DNA from: Rhodobacterales bacterium HKCCE4037
GTDB taxonomy: Bacteria > Pseudomonadota > Alphaproteobacteria > Rhodobacterales > Rhodobacteraceae
Direction of reading: 5' to 3'
Assembly: GCA_015689645.1 (NCBI GenBank)
Contig: WVSM01000004.1
Span: forward strand, 62,001-126,000
Length of the DNA stretch: 64,000 nt
Made by a program: the position numbers and the translations under genes. This document shows positions 35,283 to 45,469 of the stretch, piece after piece; position 1 is the first letter of the stretch; every line of letters starts with the position of its first letter. Under the pieces are notes generated by a model. The model was given only the letters and a program-made list of their open reading frames with translations. It had not been told where the DNA came from and did no database searches.

Positions 35283-36824
35283 ATGTTCGATTCTCCCTCA
35301 GCCGAGGCGCTTGCGCTGACACACACCGTCGCTTTCGAGGGACTCGAAGCGCGACGGGTCGAGGTGCAATGCGCGGTGACCTCCGGCCTGCCCGGCTTCG
35401 CCATCGTCGGTCTGCCGGACAAGGCGGTATCGGAGGCGCGCGAACGGGTGAAGACGGCACTGCAGGCCATGGCCATCGCCCTGCCATCGCGCCGGATCAC
35501 GGTGAACCTGTCACCGGCCGACCTGCCCAAGGAAGGCTCGCATTTCGACTTGCCCATCGCGCTGGCCCTGCTCGCCGCCCTTGGCATCGTCCCGAAGGAA
35601 CGCGTCGAAAATGCCATGGTGCTGGGGGAAATGTCGCTCGACGGACGGTTGGTGCCGGTGCTCGGGGCCCTGCCCACGGCATTGGCTGCCGGGGAAGACG
35701 GTCGGACACTCTATTGCCCGTCGGGCTGCGGGGCCGAAGCCGCATGGGTCGGCGCGACACCGGTCTTCGCCGCCGCATCGCTCGCCGAATTGATCGCGCA
35801 CCTGACCGACCGCGCGCCTTTGGAACCCGCAAAGCCCGGCGAGGTGCGCACCGAGACCGGACTGAAATGTTTCTCCGAGGTGCGCGGGCAGGAACGCGCC
35901 AAACGCGCGGTGGAAATCGCGGCCGCGGGGCGGCACCACCTGCTGATGGTCGGCTCGCCCGGATCGGGCAAATCCATGCTGGCCGCGCGCCTGCCGGGCA
36001 TCCTGCCGCCGCTGTCCGCCCCCGAGGCGCTGGAAACCTCGATGATCCATTCCCTCGCCGGCCTGCTGACCGAGGGTGGCATCTCCCGCACCCGCCCCTA
36101 CCGCGCGCCGCACCATACGGCGTCGATGGCGGCGATTGTCGGCGGCGGACGCGGCGCGAAACCGGGCGAGATCAGCCTTGCCCACAACGGCGTCCTGTTC
36201 CTCGACGAGTTTCCCGAATACCCGCGGCAGGTTCTGGAAACCTTGCGCCAGCCCATCGAGACCGGCGATGTCGTGGTGGCGCGCGCCAATGCCCACGTCA
36301 CCTATCCCTGCAAGTTCCTGCTGATCGCCGCCGCGAACCCCTGCCGCTGCGGACAGCTTTACGATGCCAACCAGGCCTGCAACCGCGCGCCGATCTGCGG
36401 GCAGGACTACATGGGAAAGATCTCCGGCCCGCTCATGGACCGCTTCGACCTGCGCCTCGAAGTACCGCCTGTGGCCTATGCCGATCTCGATCTGCCCGCG
36501 TCGGGCGACACCAGTGCTCAGATCGCCGCTCGCGTGGCCGCTGCACGGCAGGTCCAGTCGGATCGCTTCGCCGCGCTCGGCGTCGACGCCCGCGTAAATG
36601 CCGATGCGGAAGGGGCGCTGCTCGACCAGATCGCGACGCCGGACGACGCGGGCAAGGAAATGCTGTTGAAGGCCGCCCACCGGTTTCACCTGACCGCGCG
36701 CGGCTATCACCGCGTGCTTCGGCTGGCGCGCACCATCGCCGACCTGGACGGCGCGGAGACTGTCGGCACACCCCATATCGCGGAGGCCGTCGGCTACCGC
36801 CTGATCGGCGCGCGCGACACCTGA
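35283..36824 (+). CDS. YifB/ComM-family AAA+ ATPase (Mg-chelatase-like)
   Basis: 513 residues. Domain order is ChlI-like N-terminal domain (GLPGFAIVGLPDKAVSEARE), AAA+ module with Walker A MVGSPGSGKSMLAARLPG, Walker B NGVLFLDEFPE, and the C-terminal Mg_chelatase C domain (CNRAPICGQDYMGKISGPLM). ComM is a hexameric helicase that promotes branch migration in natural transformation. Length matches. It ends three bases from the convergent gshB stop. Confidence 0.93.
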   Translation: MFDSPSAEALALTHTVAFEGLEARRVEVQCAVTSGLPGFAIVGLPDKAVSEARERVKTALQAMAIALPSRRITVNLSPADLPKEGSHFDLPIALALLAALGIVPKERVENAMVLGEMSLDGRLVPVLGALPTALAAGEDGRTLYCPSGCGAEAAWVGATPVFAAASLAELIAHLTDRAPLEPAKPGEVRTETGLKCFSEVRGQERAKRAVEIAAAGRHHLLMVGSPGSGKSMLAARLPGILPPLSAPEALETSMIHSLAGLLTEGGISRTRPYRAPHHTASMAAIVGGGRGAKPGEISLAHNGVLFLDEFPEYPRQVLETLRQPIETGDVVVARANAHVTYPCKFLLIAAANPCRCGQLYDANQACNRAPICGQDYMGKISGPLMDRFDLRLEVPPVAYADLDLPASGDTSAQIAARVAAARQVQSDRFAALGVDARVNADAEGALLDQIATPDDAGKEMLLKAAHRFHLTARGYHRVLRLARTIADLDGAETVGTPHIAEAVGYRLIGARDT

Positions 36825-36827
36825 GGC

Positions 36828-37769
36828 TCACATTTCAGCCGCGCGCCGCTCCACCGCGTCCCAGATCTTGCCGGCGATGTTGACGCCATCGAACCGCTCG
36901 AGCTCCTGGATACCGGTGGGCGAGGTCACGTTGATCTCGGTCAGCCAACCACCGATCACGTCGATCCCGACGAAGACCTGCCCCATCTCGCGCAGGCGGG
37001 GGCCGATGATGGAGCAGATCTCAAGGTCGCGCTCGGTCAGCTTGGAAGCTTCAGGCCGCCCGCCGACATGCATGTTCGACCGCGTCTCACCCTTCGCGGG
37101 CACCCGGTTGATGCCGCCCACGGCCTCTCCATCGACAAGGATCACCCGTTTGTCACCCGCCGACACGTCCGGCAGGAATTTCTGCATGATGAGCGGCTCG
37201 CGGTTGATGCCGGAGAACAGCTCGTGCAGCGAGTTGAGGTTGCGATCATCGGGCGTCAGGCGGAACACCCCCGCGCCGCCATTGCCGTAGAGCGGCTTCA
37301 GGATCACGTCGCCATGATCTTCCTTGAACGCCTTCAGCATCTCGATGTTGCGGGCAATCATCGTGGGCGGCGTCAGGTCGGGATAATCGAGCACCAGCAG
37401 CTTCTCAGGGCTGTTGCGCACCCAGAAGGAATCGTTGACCACCAGCGTCTGGCCCTTGAGCCGGTCGAGAAGGTGCGTGGTGGTGATGTAGCTCATGTCG
37501 AAGGGCGGGTCCTGCCGCAACCAGATCACGTCGACGTCTGCCAGGTCCACGATCTCGGGCTCTTGCGCCTGAACATGGTCGCCCTTCACCCGCTGAACCG
37601 TGATCCGCCGCGCCCGCGCCAACACGCGGTTCTCGCGGTAGAACAGGTCGTTCGGCGTATAGACCAGCAGCTCGTGCCCGCGCGCCTGCGCCTCTTCGGC
37701 CAGCCGGAAGGAGGAATCAGCATTGATATCCACCGCCTCGATCGGATCCATCTGGAACGCCACCAACAT
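36828..37769 (-). CDS. gshB: glutathione synthetase
   Basis: 313 residues from [20 protein letters not shown], with GGAGG upstream. It joins gamma-glutamylcysteine and glycine with ATP. ATP-grasp signs: [20 protein letters not shown] and [17 protein letters not shown]; the glycine-binding end is [18 protein letters not shown]. Length equals the usual bacterial GshB. It is downstream of yraN and rsmI in a conserved Rhodobacterales arrangement. Confidence 0.96.
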   Translation of the reverse strand: MLVAFQMDPIEAVDINADSSFRLAEEAQARGHELLVYTPNDLFYRENRVLARARRITVQRVKGDHVQAQEPEIVDLADVDVIWLRQDPPFDMSYITTTHLLDRLKGQTLVVNDSFWVRNSPEKLLVLDYPDLTPPTMIARNIEMLKAFKEDHGDVILKPLYGNGGAGVFRLTPDDRNLNSLHELFSGINREPLIMQKFLPDVSAGDKRVILVDGEAVGGINRVPAKGETRSNMHVGGRPEASKLTERDLEICSIIGPRLREMGQVFVGIDVIGGWLTEINVTSPTGIQELERFDGVNIAGKIWDAVERRAAEM

Positions 37770-37831
37770 GCCTGCACCTCCGCGTTGCGTTGCCCTTACT
37801 TGGCGCGCGGCGGGGGCATGTGCAATGGGGA

Positions 37832-38185
37832 TCAGGCGACGAGCGCATTCCGCACGATGTCGATCCGTCCTTCTGCATCGACCAGCGCCACGTCGAACCG
37901 CATCGGCGTCAGGCTGCCTTTCGGGAATCCGCCCAGGCAATGCTCGGCGCTTTTCAACAAGCGCGCGATCTGGCGCCGCGTGAGGCTTTCCGCGGCGCTC
38001 GCATGTGTGCGGGATTTCTTCACTTCGACGAAGATCACTTCGCCGCCCTTTTCCATCACGAGGTCGATTTCGCCCGCCGGACCCCGCCAGCGCCGGGTGA
38101 CGAGGATATGATCGTGATCGAGGTAGAGCCGCATCACCTGTTCTTCGGCGGCCTTGCCGGACAGGTAGGCCTTCTGCCCTCTCAG
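37832..38185 (-). CDS. YraN family (UPF0102) endonuclease-like protein
   Basis: About 117 residues, a small restriction-endonuclease-fold protein. Signature: [40 protein letters not shown] and [20 protein letters not shown]. No ATG, GTG or TTG is present before the conserved GKAAEE block until 38494, deep in rsmI. The only plausible start at the expected place is a CTG whose last two bases lie in the rsmI stop (CTGA overlap, 38185-38183). A GTG/ATG further in would remove conserved residues. The start is inferred. Confidence 0.78.
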   Translation of the reverse strand: MRGQKAYLSGKAAEEQVMRLYLDHDHILVTRRWRGPAGEIDLVMEKGGEVIFVEVKKSRTHASAAESLTRRQIARLLKSAEHCLGGFPKGSLTPMRFDVALVDAEGRIDIVRNALVA

Positions 38186-39039
38186 TCGTCGTCTTTCAGA
38201 CGCAGGCCCAGTTGGTAGAGGTCGCGCTTCGACAGGTTGAGATCCTGCGCCACCTGCGCCGCCGCCTGCTTCAGGGGCATCTCCTGCATCGCAGCCAGTA
38301 GGGCGGCTTCGATATCCGCCTCCGAGGTTTCCGAACCCGTGCCGCGCGCGATCACCAGCACGATCTCGCCCTTGACCGGATGCTCCGCAATCCGGTCGCG
38401 GACCTGCCCACAGGTGCCGCGCAGCACCTCCTCGAAGCGTTTGGTCAATTCCCGGCACAGCGCCACCTCGCGTTGGTCCCCCAGTACCTCGCACAATTCA
38501 CCTAACGTTCGGTGAACGCGTTTCGGGCTTTCGTAAAGAATCACCGTCGCCCCGGCGGCATCGAGCCCTTCGAGCCATTTGCGCCGTGCCCCGGCCTGCG
38601 GCGGCGGAAAGCCCGCGAAAAGGAACCTGTCCGACGCGAGGCCCGAGACACTCAGCGCAGCAAGCGCCGCCGAGGCGCCCGGTGCCGTCCAGACCGGCAC
38701 CTCCGCCTGGATGGCCGCGCGGCCCAGTTGATAACCGGGGTCGGCGACAAGCGGCGTGCCGGCTTCGGAGACGTAGGCCACCGATTTGCCCTCGGTCAGC
38801 AGCTTGAGCAACCCGGCCCGGGCCGAGGCGCTGGAATGGTCGTGGTAGGCGATCATCGGCCTCCCGGCCACGGCGACGCCGTGGATCTCCATCAACCGCC
38901 GCGCCGTGCGGGTGTCTTCGGCCGCGATCACGTCGGCCCCGGCCAAAACATCGAGTGCGCGCAAGGTGATATCGCGGGCCGAGCCGATGGGAGTCGCCAC
39001 GAAATGCAGACCCGGCTGAACTTTTCCCCCTGCCGTCAT
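38182..39039 (-). CDS. rsmI: 16S rRNA 2'-O-ribose methyltransferase RsmI
   Basis: 285 residues. It methylates C1402 of 16S rRNA at the ribose 2'-O. Tetrapyrrole-methylase fold: [52 protein letters not shown] and [15 protein letters not shown]. The C-terminal small helical domain ([22 protein letters not shown]) is present. It is divergent from the LpoA-like lipoprotein gene, an arrangement also found in gammaproteobacteria. Confidence 0.96.
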   Translation of the reverse strand: MTAGGKVQPGLHFVATPIGSARDITLRALDVLAGADVIAAEDTRTARRLMEIHGVAVAGRPMIAYHDHSSASARAGLLKLLTEGKSVAYVSEAGTPLVADPGYQLGRAAIQAEVPVWTAPGASAALAALSVSGLASDRFLFAGFPPPQAGARRKWLEGLDAAGATVILYESPKRVHRTLGELCEVLGDQREVALCRELTKRFEEVLRGTCGQVRDRIAEHPVKGEIVLVIARGTGSETSEADIEAALLAAMQEMPLKQAAAQVAQDLNLSKRDLYQLGLRLKDDD

Positions 39040-39232
39040 GGGCGTAGCTCCGCCATTACCGCCATCCGGTGCTGCAAGATGCTTGCGCTCGGTGGGCGGG
39101 ATGGTCCATTGGCTGCGCGGGGGCTCCGGACGGCGCGGCTGGATCGTTTACTTGATCCGGCATTGGCTTTAGCGTGCATGAGCGGGCTCCCGCAAAGAGA
39201 ATTCAGTCGGCCTCGAGGGAGGGCATCGTCCA

Positions 39233-40399
39233 ATGGTTTCCGGTTTCGCCAAGCTTCGCAACCCGCTGCGCATCATCGGGGCGCTGCTTCTGACCTTTGC
39301 CCTGACCGCCTGTCAGATCGGTGGCGGGCCAATCGGTCTCGGAACCGGTCCCCGGGTCAGCGGACAGACCGTGGAAGTGGCAATGCTGCTGCCGTTGTCG
39401 GGCGGTGGCGGTGACGCGCTGCTGGCGCGCAGCCTCGAGAACGCGGCGCGCCTTGCCGCGTCGGATGTGGCCGGCTCGACCACGATCAACATCACCGTCT
39501 ATGACACGGCCGGGAACGCGGCGACCGCAGCCTCCCGCGCGCAGGAAGCTGTCGGCGCCGGTGCGGACGTGATCGTTGGCCCCCTGCGTTCGGACGCGGC
39601 AGCCGCGGTCGGCGTCGCCGTCGCCAATTCCAACGTCGCCGTGCTCAGTTTCTCCAACAATACCGAGATCGCGGGCGGCAACGTGCTGGTGCTCGGCTAC
39701 ACCTTCGCCAACACGGCGAACCGCATCGTGTCTTACGCCGCCCGTCAGGGCCGCGGGAACATTGCGCTGGTCCATGCCAACAACCTCGCCGGAGAAGTGG
39801 CCCGTGACGCGGTGCGCACCGCCGCCGCGCGCAATGGCGCGACCGTCACCGCCACCATTCCTTACGAATTCAGCCAGCAGGGCGTCGTCAACGTGCTGCC
39901 ACAGGTTACCGCGGCCGCACGCAATGCCAACGCGCTTCTGCTGACGTCCGACAGTGCCGGGGCGCTGCCGCTCTTCGCACAGCTTCTGCCGGAAAACGGT
40001 CTCGACACCTCCACCGTCCAGATGATGGGCCTGACCCGCTGGGACATTCCGCCCGCCACGCTCGAGCTTTCGGGGCTGCAGGGCGGCTGGTTCGTGCTGC
40101 CCGACACCGGGGCAGCCGCCAGTTTCAATGCGCGCTACTCGGCCGCGAACGGCGGCGCCCCCCATACGCTCGGCGGCCTTGGCTATGATGCCATCCGTGC
40201 AGTCGCCGCGACGGCGGGCAGCGGGCGGCTCGGCGCCGGCGATTTCGTGGCCGCCGGGCAGATCGAGGGCGCGGGCGGTGTCTTCCGGTTCCTCAACGAC
40301 GGGACCATCGAGCGCGCGCTGGCTGTCGCCGCCATCCAGAACCAGCAGGTGAGTGTCATTGACCCCGCCCCAAGACGCCTTGGCGGTGCCGGTTTCTGA
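39233..40399 (+). CDS. LpoA-like lipoprotein, penicillin-binding-protein activator
   Basis: 388 residues. The signal peptide ends in lipobox LTAC, with Cys about 23. The rest is a type I periplasmic-binding fold (Peripla_BP_6): VEVAMLLPLSGGGGDALLAR, ADVIVGPLRSDAAAAV and YTFANTANRIVSYAARQGRG. The fold corresponds to the C-terminal half of LpoA, which stimulates PBP1A; the TPR half is absent. Position next to rsmI/yraN supports the LpoA link. An uptake role (leucine-binding-like) is less likely because no transporter is near. It overlaps glnD. Confidence 0.85.
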   Translation: MVSGFAKLRNPLRIIGALLLTFALTACQIGGGPIGLGTGPRVSGQTVEVAMLLPLSGGGGDALLARSLENAARLAASDVAGSTTINITVYDTAGNAATAASRAQEAVGAGADVIVGPLRSDAAAAVGVAVANSNVAVLSFSNNTEIAGGNVLVLGYTFANTANRIVSYAARQGRGNIALVHANNLAGEVARDAVRTAAARNGATVTATIPYEFSQQGVVNVLPQVTAAARNANALLLTSDSAGALPLFAQLLPENGLDTSTVQMMGLTRWDIPPATLELSGLQGGWFVLPDTGAAASFNARYSAANGGAPHTLGGLGYDAIRAVAATAGSGRLGAGDFVAAGQIEGAGGVFRFLNDGTIERALAVAAIQNQQVSVIDPAPRRLGGAGF

Positions 40400-43190
40400 C
40401 CGGCCGCGCAACCCGACCCTCTCCGAACCGTCCGAACCGGGCACGCTTCTTCTGCCCGATGGTGACATCCTCGACCGGGCCGACCTGACGGCCCGGATCG
40501 ACGCGGCCTGCGCGGCGGCCGAAGATGCCTCGGGTGTGCGCGCCGCGACCGTGCGGGTGCTCCTGCAGGCGCAGGAGGCCAGCCGCGCCCGCATCGCATC
40601 GGCGATCGAAGCCGCGCCCCTGGCGGCACGGCGCGCCACACGGTCCTACGCCCACCTGACCGACGCGCTGGTCCAGGAGGTGATGCGCGTCAGCGCGACC
40701 TACCTGCACCCCACTGGCATTCCCTCAAGCTCCGAACGGATGAGTGTTCTGGCCGTCGGCGGTTATGGCCGCGGCGAGATGGCTCCGTATTCCGATGTCG
40801 ATCTGCTGTTCCTGACACCCTACAAGATGACGCCCCATTCAGAGAGCATCATCGAAAGCGCGCTCTACATGCTCTGGGACCTTCACCTGAAGGTCGGCCA
40901 CGCCAGCCGCACCGAGAAGGAGTGCCTGCGCCTTGGCAAGCAGGATATCACGATCCGCACCTCGCTGCTCGAGATGCGCCACCTCTACGGGGACCAATCC
41001 CTCAGCGCCGATCTGTCCAAGGCGCTCCGCAAACAGCTCTTCTCGAACACCCTGAGCGAGTTCATCGAGGCCAAGCTCGAAGAGCGGACCGAACGTCACA
41101 AGAAACAGGGCGGCCAGCGGTACATGCTGGAGCCCAACGTGAAGGAGGGCAAGGGCGGCCTGCGCGACCTGCAGACGCTCTACTGGATCGCCAAGTACGA
41201 ACACGGGGTGTCGCGGGCTGCCGAACTGGTGAAATCCAAGGTTTTCCGCCCCGAGGAATTCGCCGCCTTCGATGCGGCGGAGCGGTTTCTTTTTGCCGTG
41301 CGCTGCCACCTGCACCTGATCGCGGGCCGCGCGCAGGACATGCTGACCTTCGACATGCAGGTCGAAGTGGCATCGCGGCTTGGCTACAAGGACCATTCCG
41401 GGCGCCGTGCTGTCGAGCATTTCATGCAGGATTACTTCCGCCACGCCACCCAGGTGGGCGAGTTGACCCGCATCTTCCTGACCGCGCTCGAAGCGCGCCA
41501 CGTCAAGCAGGAGCCCGCGATCCTCGGCTTCCTGCGCGGCGTGAACCGCCGCAAGAAGCTCAAGCCCGGCTACACCGTCAAGCAGAACCGGCTGGCCATC
41601 GAAAAGCCCAAGGCGTTCTTCCAGGACAAGCTGAACATTCTGCGCCTGTTCGAAGAGGGGCTGAGGACGGGCTACCTGATCCACCCCGACGCGATGCGCG
41701 AGATCTCGGCCCGGCTGGACCTGATCGACGACGAAATGCGCCGCGACCGGGAAGCGAACCGCATCTTCCTCGACCTGATGCTGAAACACGGCAACCCCGA
41801 ACGGGGCCTGCGGCGCATGAACGAGATCGGCGTGCTGGCCGCGTTCATGCCGGAATTCGCGCCCATCGTGGCGATGATGCAATTCAACATGTATCACAGC
41901 TACACCGTGGACGAGCATACGATTCAGGTCGTCTCGACGCTGGCGCAGATCGAACGGGGCGAACTGCTGGAAGAGCTTCCGGTCGCCTCCGGCATTCTCC
42001 AGCGCGGCGTGAACCGGAAGGTGCTGTTCGTCGCCTGCCTGCTGCACGACATCGGCAAGGGCCGGAAGGAGGATCACTCGATCCTCGGTGCGCGGATGGC
42101 CCGCGCCATCTGCCCACGCCTCGGCCTGAAACCCGCCGAGTGCGAAACGGTCGAATGGCTGGTGCGTTACCATCTCCTGATGTCGGACATGGCGCAGAAA
42201 CGCGATATCGCCGACCCGCGCACCGTGCGGGACTTCGCCAAGGCGGTGAAAACCCGCGAACGGCTGGATCTGCTGACCGTGCTGACCGTGTGCGACATTC
42301 GCGGTGTCGGCCCGAACACCTGGAACAACTGGAAGGCCACGCTTCTGCGCAGCCTGCATCGTGCGACCGCTTCGGCGCTGGAGACCGGGCTGGAGGACAT
42401 CAACCGCGAACAGCTTGAAGGCGAGGCCAAGAAGGCCCTGCGCAGCGCGCTGGCCGATTGGGCCAAGCCCGAGCTCAAGGCCGAGATCGACCGCCATTAT
42501 GGCCCCTACTGGCAAGGCCTCGACCTAGCCACGCAAGTCACGTTCGCCGAGATGTTGAAGCGGCTTCAGGACAACCAGATCGAGATCGACACCAAGCAGG
42601 ACGAGGATCGCGACGCCACCCGTGTCTGCTTCGCGCTGGAAGATCACCCGGGCATTTTCTGCCGTCTCGCGGGTGCCCTGTCACTGGTCGGCGCGAACGT
42701 CGTGGACGCGCGGACCTACACGTCCAAGGACGGCTACGCGACCGCCGTGTTCTGGGTGCAGGACCATGACGGCCATCCCTACGAACTGGCCCGCCTGCCC
42801 CGCCTGACCGGCATGATCCGCAAGACCCTGGCCGGAGAGGTCCATGCCTCAGAAGCGATGGAACGCCGCGACAAGATCAAGAAACGCGAGCGTCCCTTCG
42901 ATGTGCCGACCAACATAACCTTCGATAACGAGGGCTCCGAAATCTACACGATCATCGAGGTGGATACGCGCGACCGGCCCGGCCTTCTCTACGATCTGAC
43001 CAAGACCCTCGCGGCGTCGAACATCTACATCGCCTCTGCCGTCATCGCGACTTACGGGGTGCAGGTGGTCGATACCTTCTACGTGAAGGACATGTTCGGC
43101 CTGAAACTGCATTCCGAAAGCAAACGCGCCGGGCTGGAAAACAAGCTGAGGGACGCGATTGCCCGCGTCGCCGAACGGGCGGGGGCCTGA
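40353..43190 (+). CDS. glnD: [protein-PII] uridylyltransferase / uridylyl-removing enzyme
   Basis: 945 residues. It uridylylates PII under low nitrogen and removes UMP under high glutamine. Domains: nucleotidyltransferase (VLAVGGYGRGEMAPYSDVDL, about residue 130), GlnD PII-uridylyltransferase region, HD phosphohydrolase (LFVACLLHDIGKGRKEDHS, about 555) and two C-terminal ACT domains that sense glutamine (from about 750 and 870). The GTG at 40353 gives 47 bases of overlap with the lipoprotein gene; the in-frame GTG at 40386 would shorten this. murJ follows by four bases. Confidence 0.96.
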   Translation: MSLTPPQDALAVPVSDRPRNPTLSEPSEPGTLLLPDGDILDRADLTARIDAACAAAEDASGVRAATVRVLLQAQEASRARIASAIEAAPLAARRATRSYAHLTDALVQEVMRVSATYLHPTGIPSSSERMSVLAVGGYGRGEMAPYSDVDLLFLTPYKMTPHSESIIESALYMLWDLHLKVGHASRTEKECLRLGKQDITIRTSLLEMRHLYGDQSLSADLSKALRKQLFSNTLSEFIEAKLEERTERHKKQGGQRYMLEPNVKEGKGGLRDLQTLYWIAKYEHGVSRAAELVKSKVFRPEEFAAFDAAERFLFAVRCHLHLIAGRAQDMLTFDMQVEVASRLGYKDHSGRRAVEHFMQDYFRHATQVGELTRIFLTALEARHVKQEPAILGFLRGVNRRKKLKPGYTVKQNRLAIEKPKAFFQDKLNILRLFEEGLRTGYLIHPDAMREISARLDLIDDEMRRDREANRIFLDLMLKHGNPERGLRRMNEIGVLAAFMPEFAPIVAMMQFNMYHSYTVDEHTIQVVSTLAQIERGELLEELPVASGILQRGVNRKVLFVACLLHDIGKGRKEDHSILGARMARAICPRLGLKPAECETVEWLVRYHLLMSDMAQKRDIADPRTVRDFAKAVKTRERLDLLTVLTVCDIRGVGPNTWNNWKATLLRSLHRATASALETGLEDINREQLEGEAKKALRSALADWAKPELKAEIDRHYGPYWQGLDLATQVTFAEMLKRLQDNQIEIDTKQDEDRDATRVCFALEDHPGIFCRLAGALSLVGANVVDARTYTSKDGYATAVFWVQDHDGHPYELARLPRLTGMIRKTLAGEVHASEAMERRDKIKKRERPFDVPTNITFDNEGSEIYTIIEVDTRDRPGLLYDLTKTLAASNIYIASAVIATYGVQVVDTFYVKDMFGLKLHSESKRAGLENKLRDAIARVAERAGA

Positions 43191-43194
43191 ACGC

Positions 43195-44781
43195 ATGGCC
43201 GCAGCCCGCCCGATCCGACTGATCTCGGGCCTTTTCACCGTCGGAGGCTGGACCCTGGCGAGCCGCCTGCTCGGCTTTGTCCGCGATATCCTTTTGGCGG
43301 CGTTCCTCGGCACGGGTCCGGTGAACGAGGCGTTCCTCGTCGCCTTCTCGCTCCCGAACCTGTTCCGTCGCTTCTTCGCGGAAGGCGCGTTCAACACCGC
43401 CTTCGTGCCACTGTTCTCCAAGAAGGTCGAAGGCGGCGAGGACGCCCAGACCTTCGCGCAGGACGCCTTTTCGGGCCTCGCGTCGATCCTGATTGTTCTC
43501 ACCCTGGTGGCGACGGCGGCGATGCCGTGGCTGGTGCTGGCGATGGCCGGCGGCTTCGCGGCGGACGAACGGCTGGAACTGGCCACCGATTATGGCCGCA
43601 TCACCTTCGTTTACATCCTGTTCATCTCGCTCGCCGCGCTGTTCTCGGGTGTCCTGAACGCCCTTGGCCGCTTCGCCACCGCGGCGGCGGCGCCGATCCT
43701 TCTGAACGTCATCCTGATCTCCGCGATGCTCGGGGCCGAGTGGTTGCAGCCCGTCGGCAAGATGACCTCGCTCGTCTACCCGGAGGAACGCTATGCCACC
43801 GCGCTGGCGTGGGGCGTGCCTCTTGCAGGCCTCGCACAACTTGCGCTGGTCTGGATTTCGGCCCATCGCGCCGGGATTTCGATCGGCCTGCGCCTGCCCC
43901 GCCTGACGCCCGACATGAAGAAACTCGCCATTATCGCCCTGCCCGCGATGCTGGCGGGCGGCGTGGTCCAGATTAACTTGCTGGTGGGCCGTCAGGTCGC
44001 AAGCTTCTTCGATGGCGCGATCGCGTGGCTCTACTACGCGGACCGCCTCTACCAACTGCCGCTCGGCATGGTCGGCATCGCCATCGGCGTCGTGCTTCTG
44101 CCCGACCTGTCACGCCGCCTTCGTGCTGGGGATGCGGCAGGCGGGCGGCATTCGCTGTCGCGCGCGACCGAGATTGCGCTGGTCCTGACGGTCCCCGCCG
44201 CCGTGGCCCTGATCGTGATCCCCGTGCCACTCGTCTCCGTCCTCTTCGAACGCGGCGCATTCGGCCCGGACGATACCGCCTCCACCGCCTTGGCACTGGC
44301 GGTCTACGGCTTCGGCCTTCCGGCCTTCGTCCTGCAAAAGACGCTGCAACCGCTCTACTTCGCGCGCGAGGATACGCGCACGCCGTTCCGCTTCGCCGTC
44401 GTGGCCATGGTGGTGAACGCCCTGGTCGCCATCGGCCTTGCCATGACCATCGGCTTTCTCGGCGCGGCCATCGGTACGACGACTGCCGCCTGGGTCATGG
44501 TCGCGCAATTGTCGCGCGGGCGGCGCCCCATGGGCGACGTGGCACAGTTCGACGACCGCTTCCGCAAACGCGTCTGGCGCATCTGCGCCGCCGCCGTCGC
44601 GATGGGCGGGGTCCTGTTCGGAGCCTCGATTGTCCTCGGGCCGTTCTTCGGCCCCGGCGGCCAGCGCTATGCCGCGCTCGCCCTGCTGATCCTGATCGGC
44701 ATCTTCAGCTACTACGGCTTCGGCCGCCTCTTCGGCGCCTTCAGCATCGCCGAGATGCGCAAGGCCATGCGCCGCGGCTGA
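43195..44781 (+). CDS. murJ: lipid II flippase MurJ (MviN)
   Basis: 528 residues with about 14 membrane segments, MOP superfamily. It flips lipid II for peptidoglycan synthesis. Typical blocks: LASRLLGFVRDILLAAFLGT, AFLVAFSLPNLFRRFFAEGA (with the functional Arg) and FNTAFVPLFSK. The ATG at 43195 follows the glnD stop closely, and the extra in-frame upstream sequence belongs to glnD. Gene pair glnD-murJ is conserved in alphaproteobacteria. Confidence 0.96.
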   Translation: MAAARPIRLISGLFTVGGWTLASRLLGFVRDILLAAFLGTGPVNEAFLVAFSLPNLFRRFFAEGAFNTAFVPLFSKKVEGGEDAQTFAQDAFSGLASILIVLTLVATAAMPWLVLAMAGGFAADERLELATDYGRITFVYILFISLAALFSGVLNALGRFATAAAAPILLNVILISAMLGAEWLQPVGKMTSLVYPEERYATALAWGVPLAGLAQLALVWISAHRAGISIGLRLPRLTPDMKKLAIIALPAMLAGGVVQINLLVGRQVASFFDGAIAWLYYADRLYQLPLGMVGIAIGVVLLPDLSRRLRAGDAAGGRHSLSRATEIALVLTVPAAVALIVIPVPLVSVLFERGAFGPDDTASTALALAVYGFGLPAFVLQKTLQPLYFAREDTRTPFRFAVVAMVVNALVAIGLAMTIGFLGAAIGTTTAAWVMVAQLSRGRRPMGDVAQFDDRFRKRVWRICAAAVAMGGVLFGASIVLGPFFGPGGQRYAALALLILIGIFSYYGFGRLFGAFSIAEMRKAMRRG

Positions 44782-44785
44782 CGTC

Positions 44786-45469
44786 CTATCGCTGCCGCAT
44801 CCGCCGCACCAGCCGCGCCCATCCGCCCGGGCTGACCACGAAGGACAGGAGCAACCCGGTCAGGAACCCGGAGAAATCGGCCACGACCGTGCCGAAATCC
44901 CCGTTGATGAGCGAGAACAGAAGCTGGATGCCCAGAAGCATCCCGATCAGGGCGAACGCGCGCATCTTGTTCGACCCTTCCGCGTCGGCCCGCATCCACA
45001 TCAGGAAGGTGAAGGCCCCGATCAGCCCGTAGACGCCGGGATAGCCGCCCACGAGCGGCGCGTCGCTGTTGAGGATCGTCACGAACCCCAACGCCCCCAT
45101 CACCGCCGACACCCAGAAGACGGCCAGGAAGGCGAGCGTCGAATAGACCTCCGCCACCATCTTGCCGAGCGCGAGGATGAAGACCACGACGAAGATCGCG
45201 TGCACGAAGCCGCCATGGATCAGCGGATAGGTCACGAAGCGCAGCAGATGTTCGGGCGGATAGATCCCGTTGGTGCGCATCCACGTCCAGACCTGGTCGA
45301 GCACCGCGTAATCCTGCATCGCGGCCAGACGCCATCCGACACCGCCCTGCCCGCCCAGAAGTCCCGCCGTCGCGGCCTGGAACATCAGCTCCAGCCCGAA
45401 GATCACCACCGCCAGCGCCACCACCACCGGGGGCAGGGCATTGAATGGGGATACAGTGTGGTCTTCCAT
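44786..45469 (-). CDS. rhomboid-fold membrane protein, probably catalytically dead
   Basis: 227 residues from MEDHTVSPFNALPP. Six membrane segments and the rhomboid pattern YPLIHGGFVHAIFVVVF (about 81-97), then GYPGVYGLIGAF (about 142-153) and ADFSGFLTGLLLSF (about 197-210). In active rhomboids the second block reads G-x-S-G and the third A-H. Here Ser is Pro144 and His is Asp198, and the Asn after the H-x4-H pattern is missing. I infer a pseudoprotease that may bind membrane clients. Convergent with murJ, divergent from trpS. Confidence 0.83.
   Translation of the reverse strand: MEDHTVSPFNALPPVVVALAVVIFGLELMFQAATAGLLGGQGGVGWRLAAMQDYAVLDQVWTWMRTNGIYPPEHLLRFVTYPLIHGGFVHAIFVVVFILALGKMVAEVYSTLAFLAVFWVSAVMGALGFVTILNSDAPLVGGYPGVYGLIGAFTFLMWMRADAEGSNKMRAFALIGMLLGIQLLFSLINGDFGTVVADFSGFLTGLLLSFVVSPGGWARLVRRMRQR

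Noticed and set aside
39141-39158. GGATC-N8-GATCC dyad between rsmI and the LpoA-like gene
   Set aside because: Five-base arms with an eight-base gap are too weak to claim an operator.
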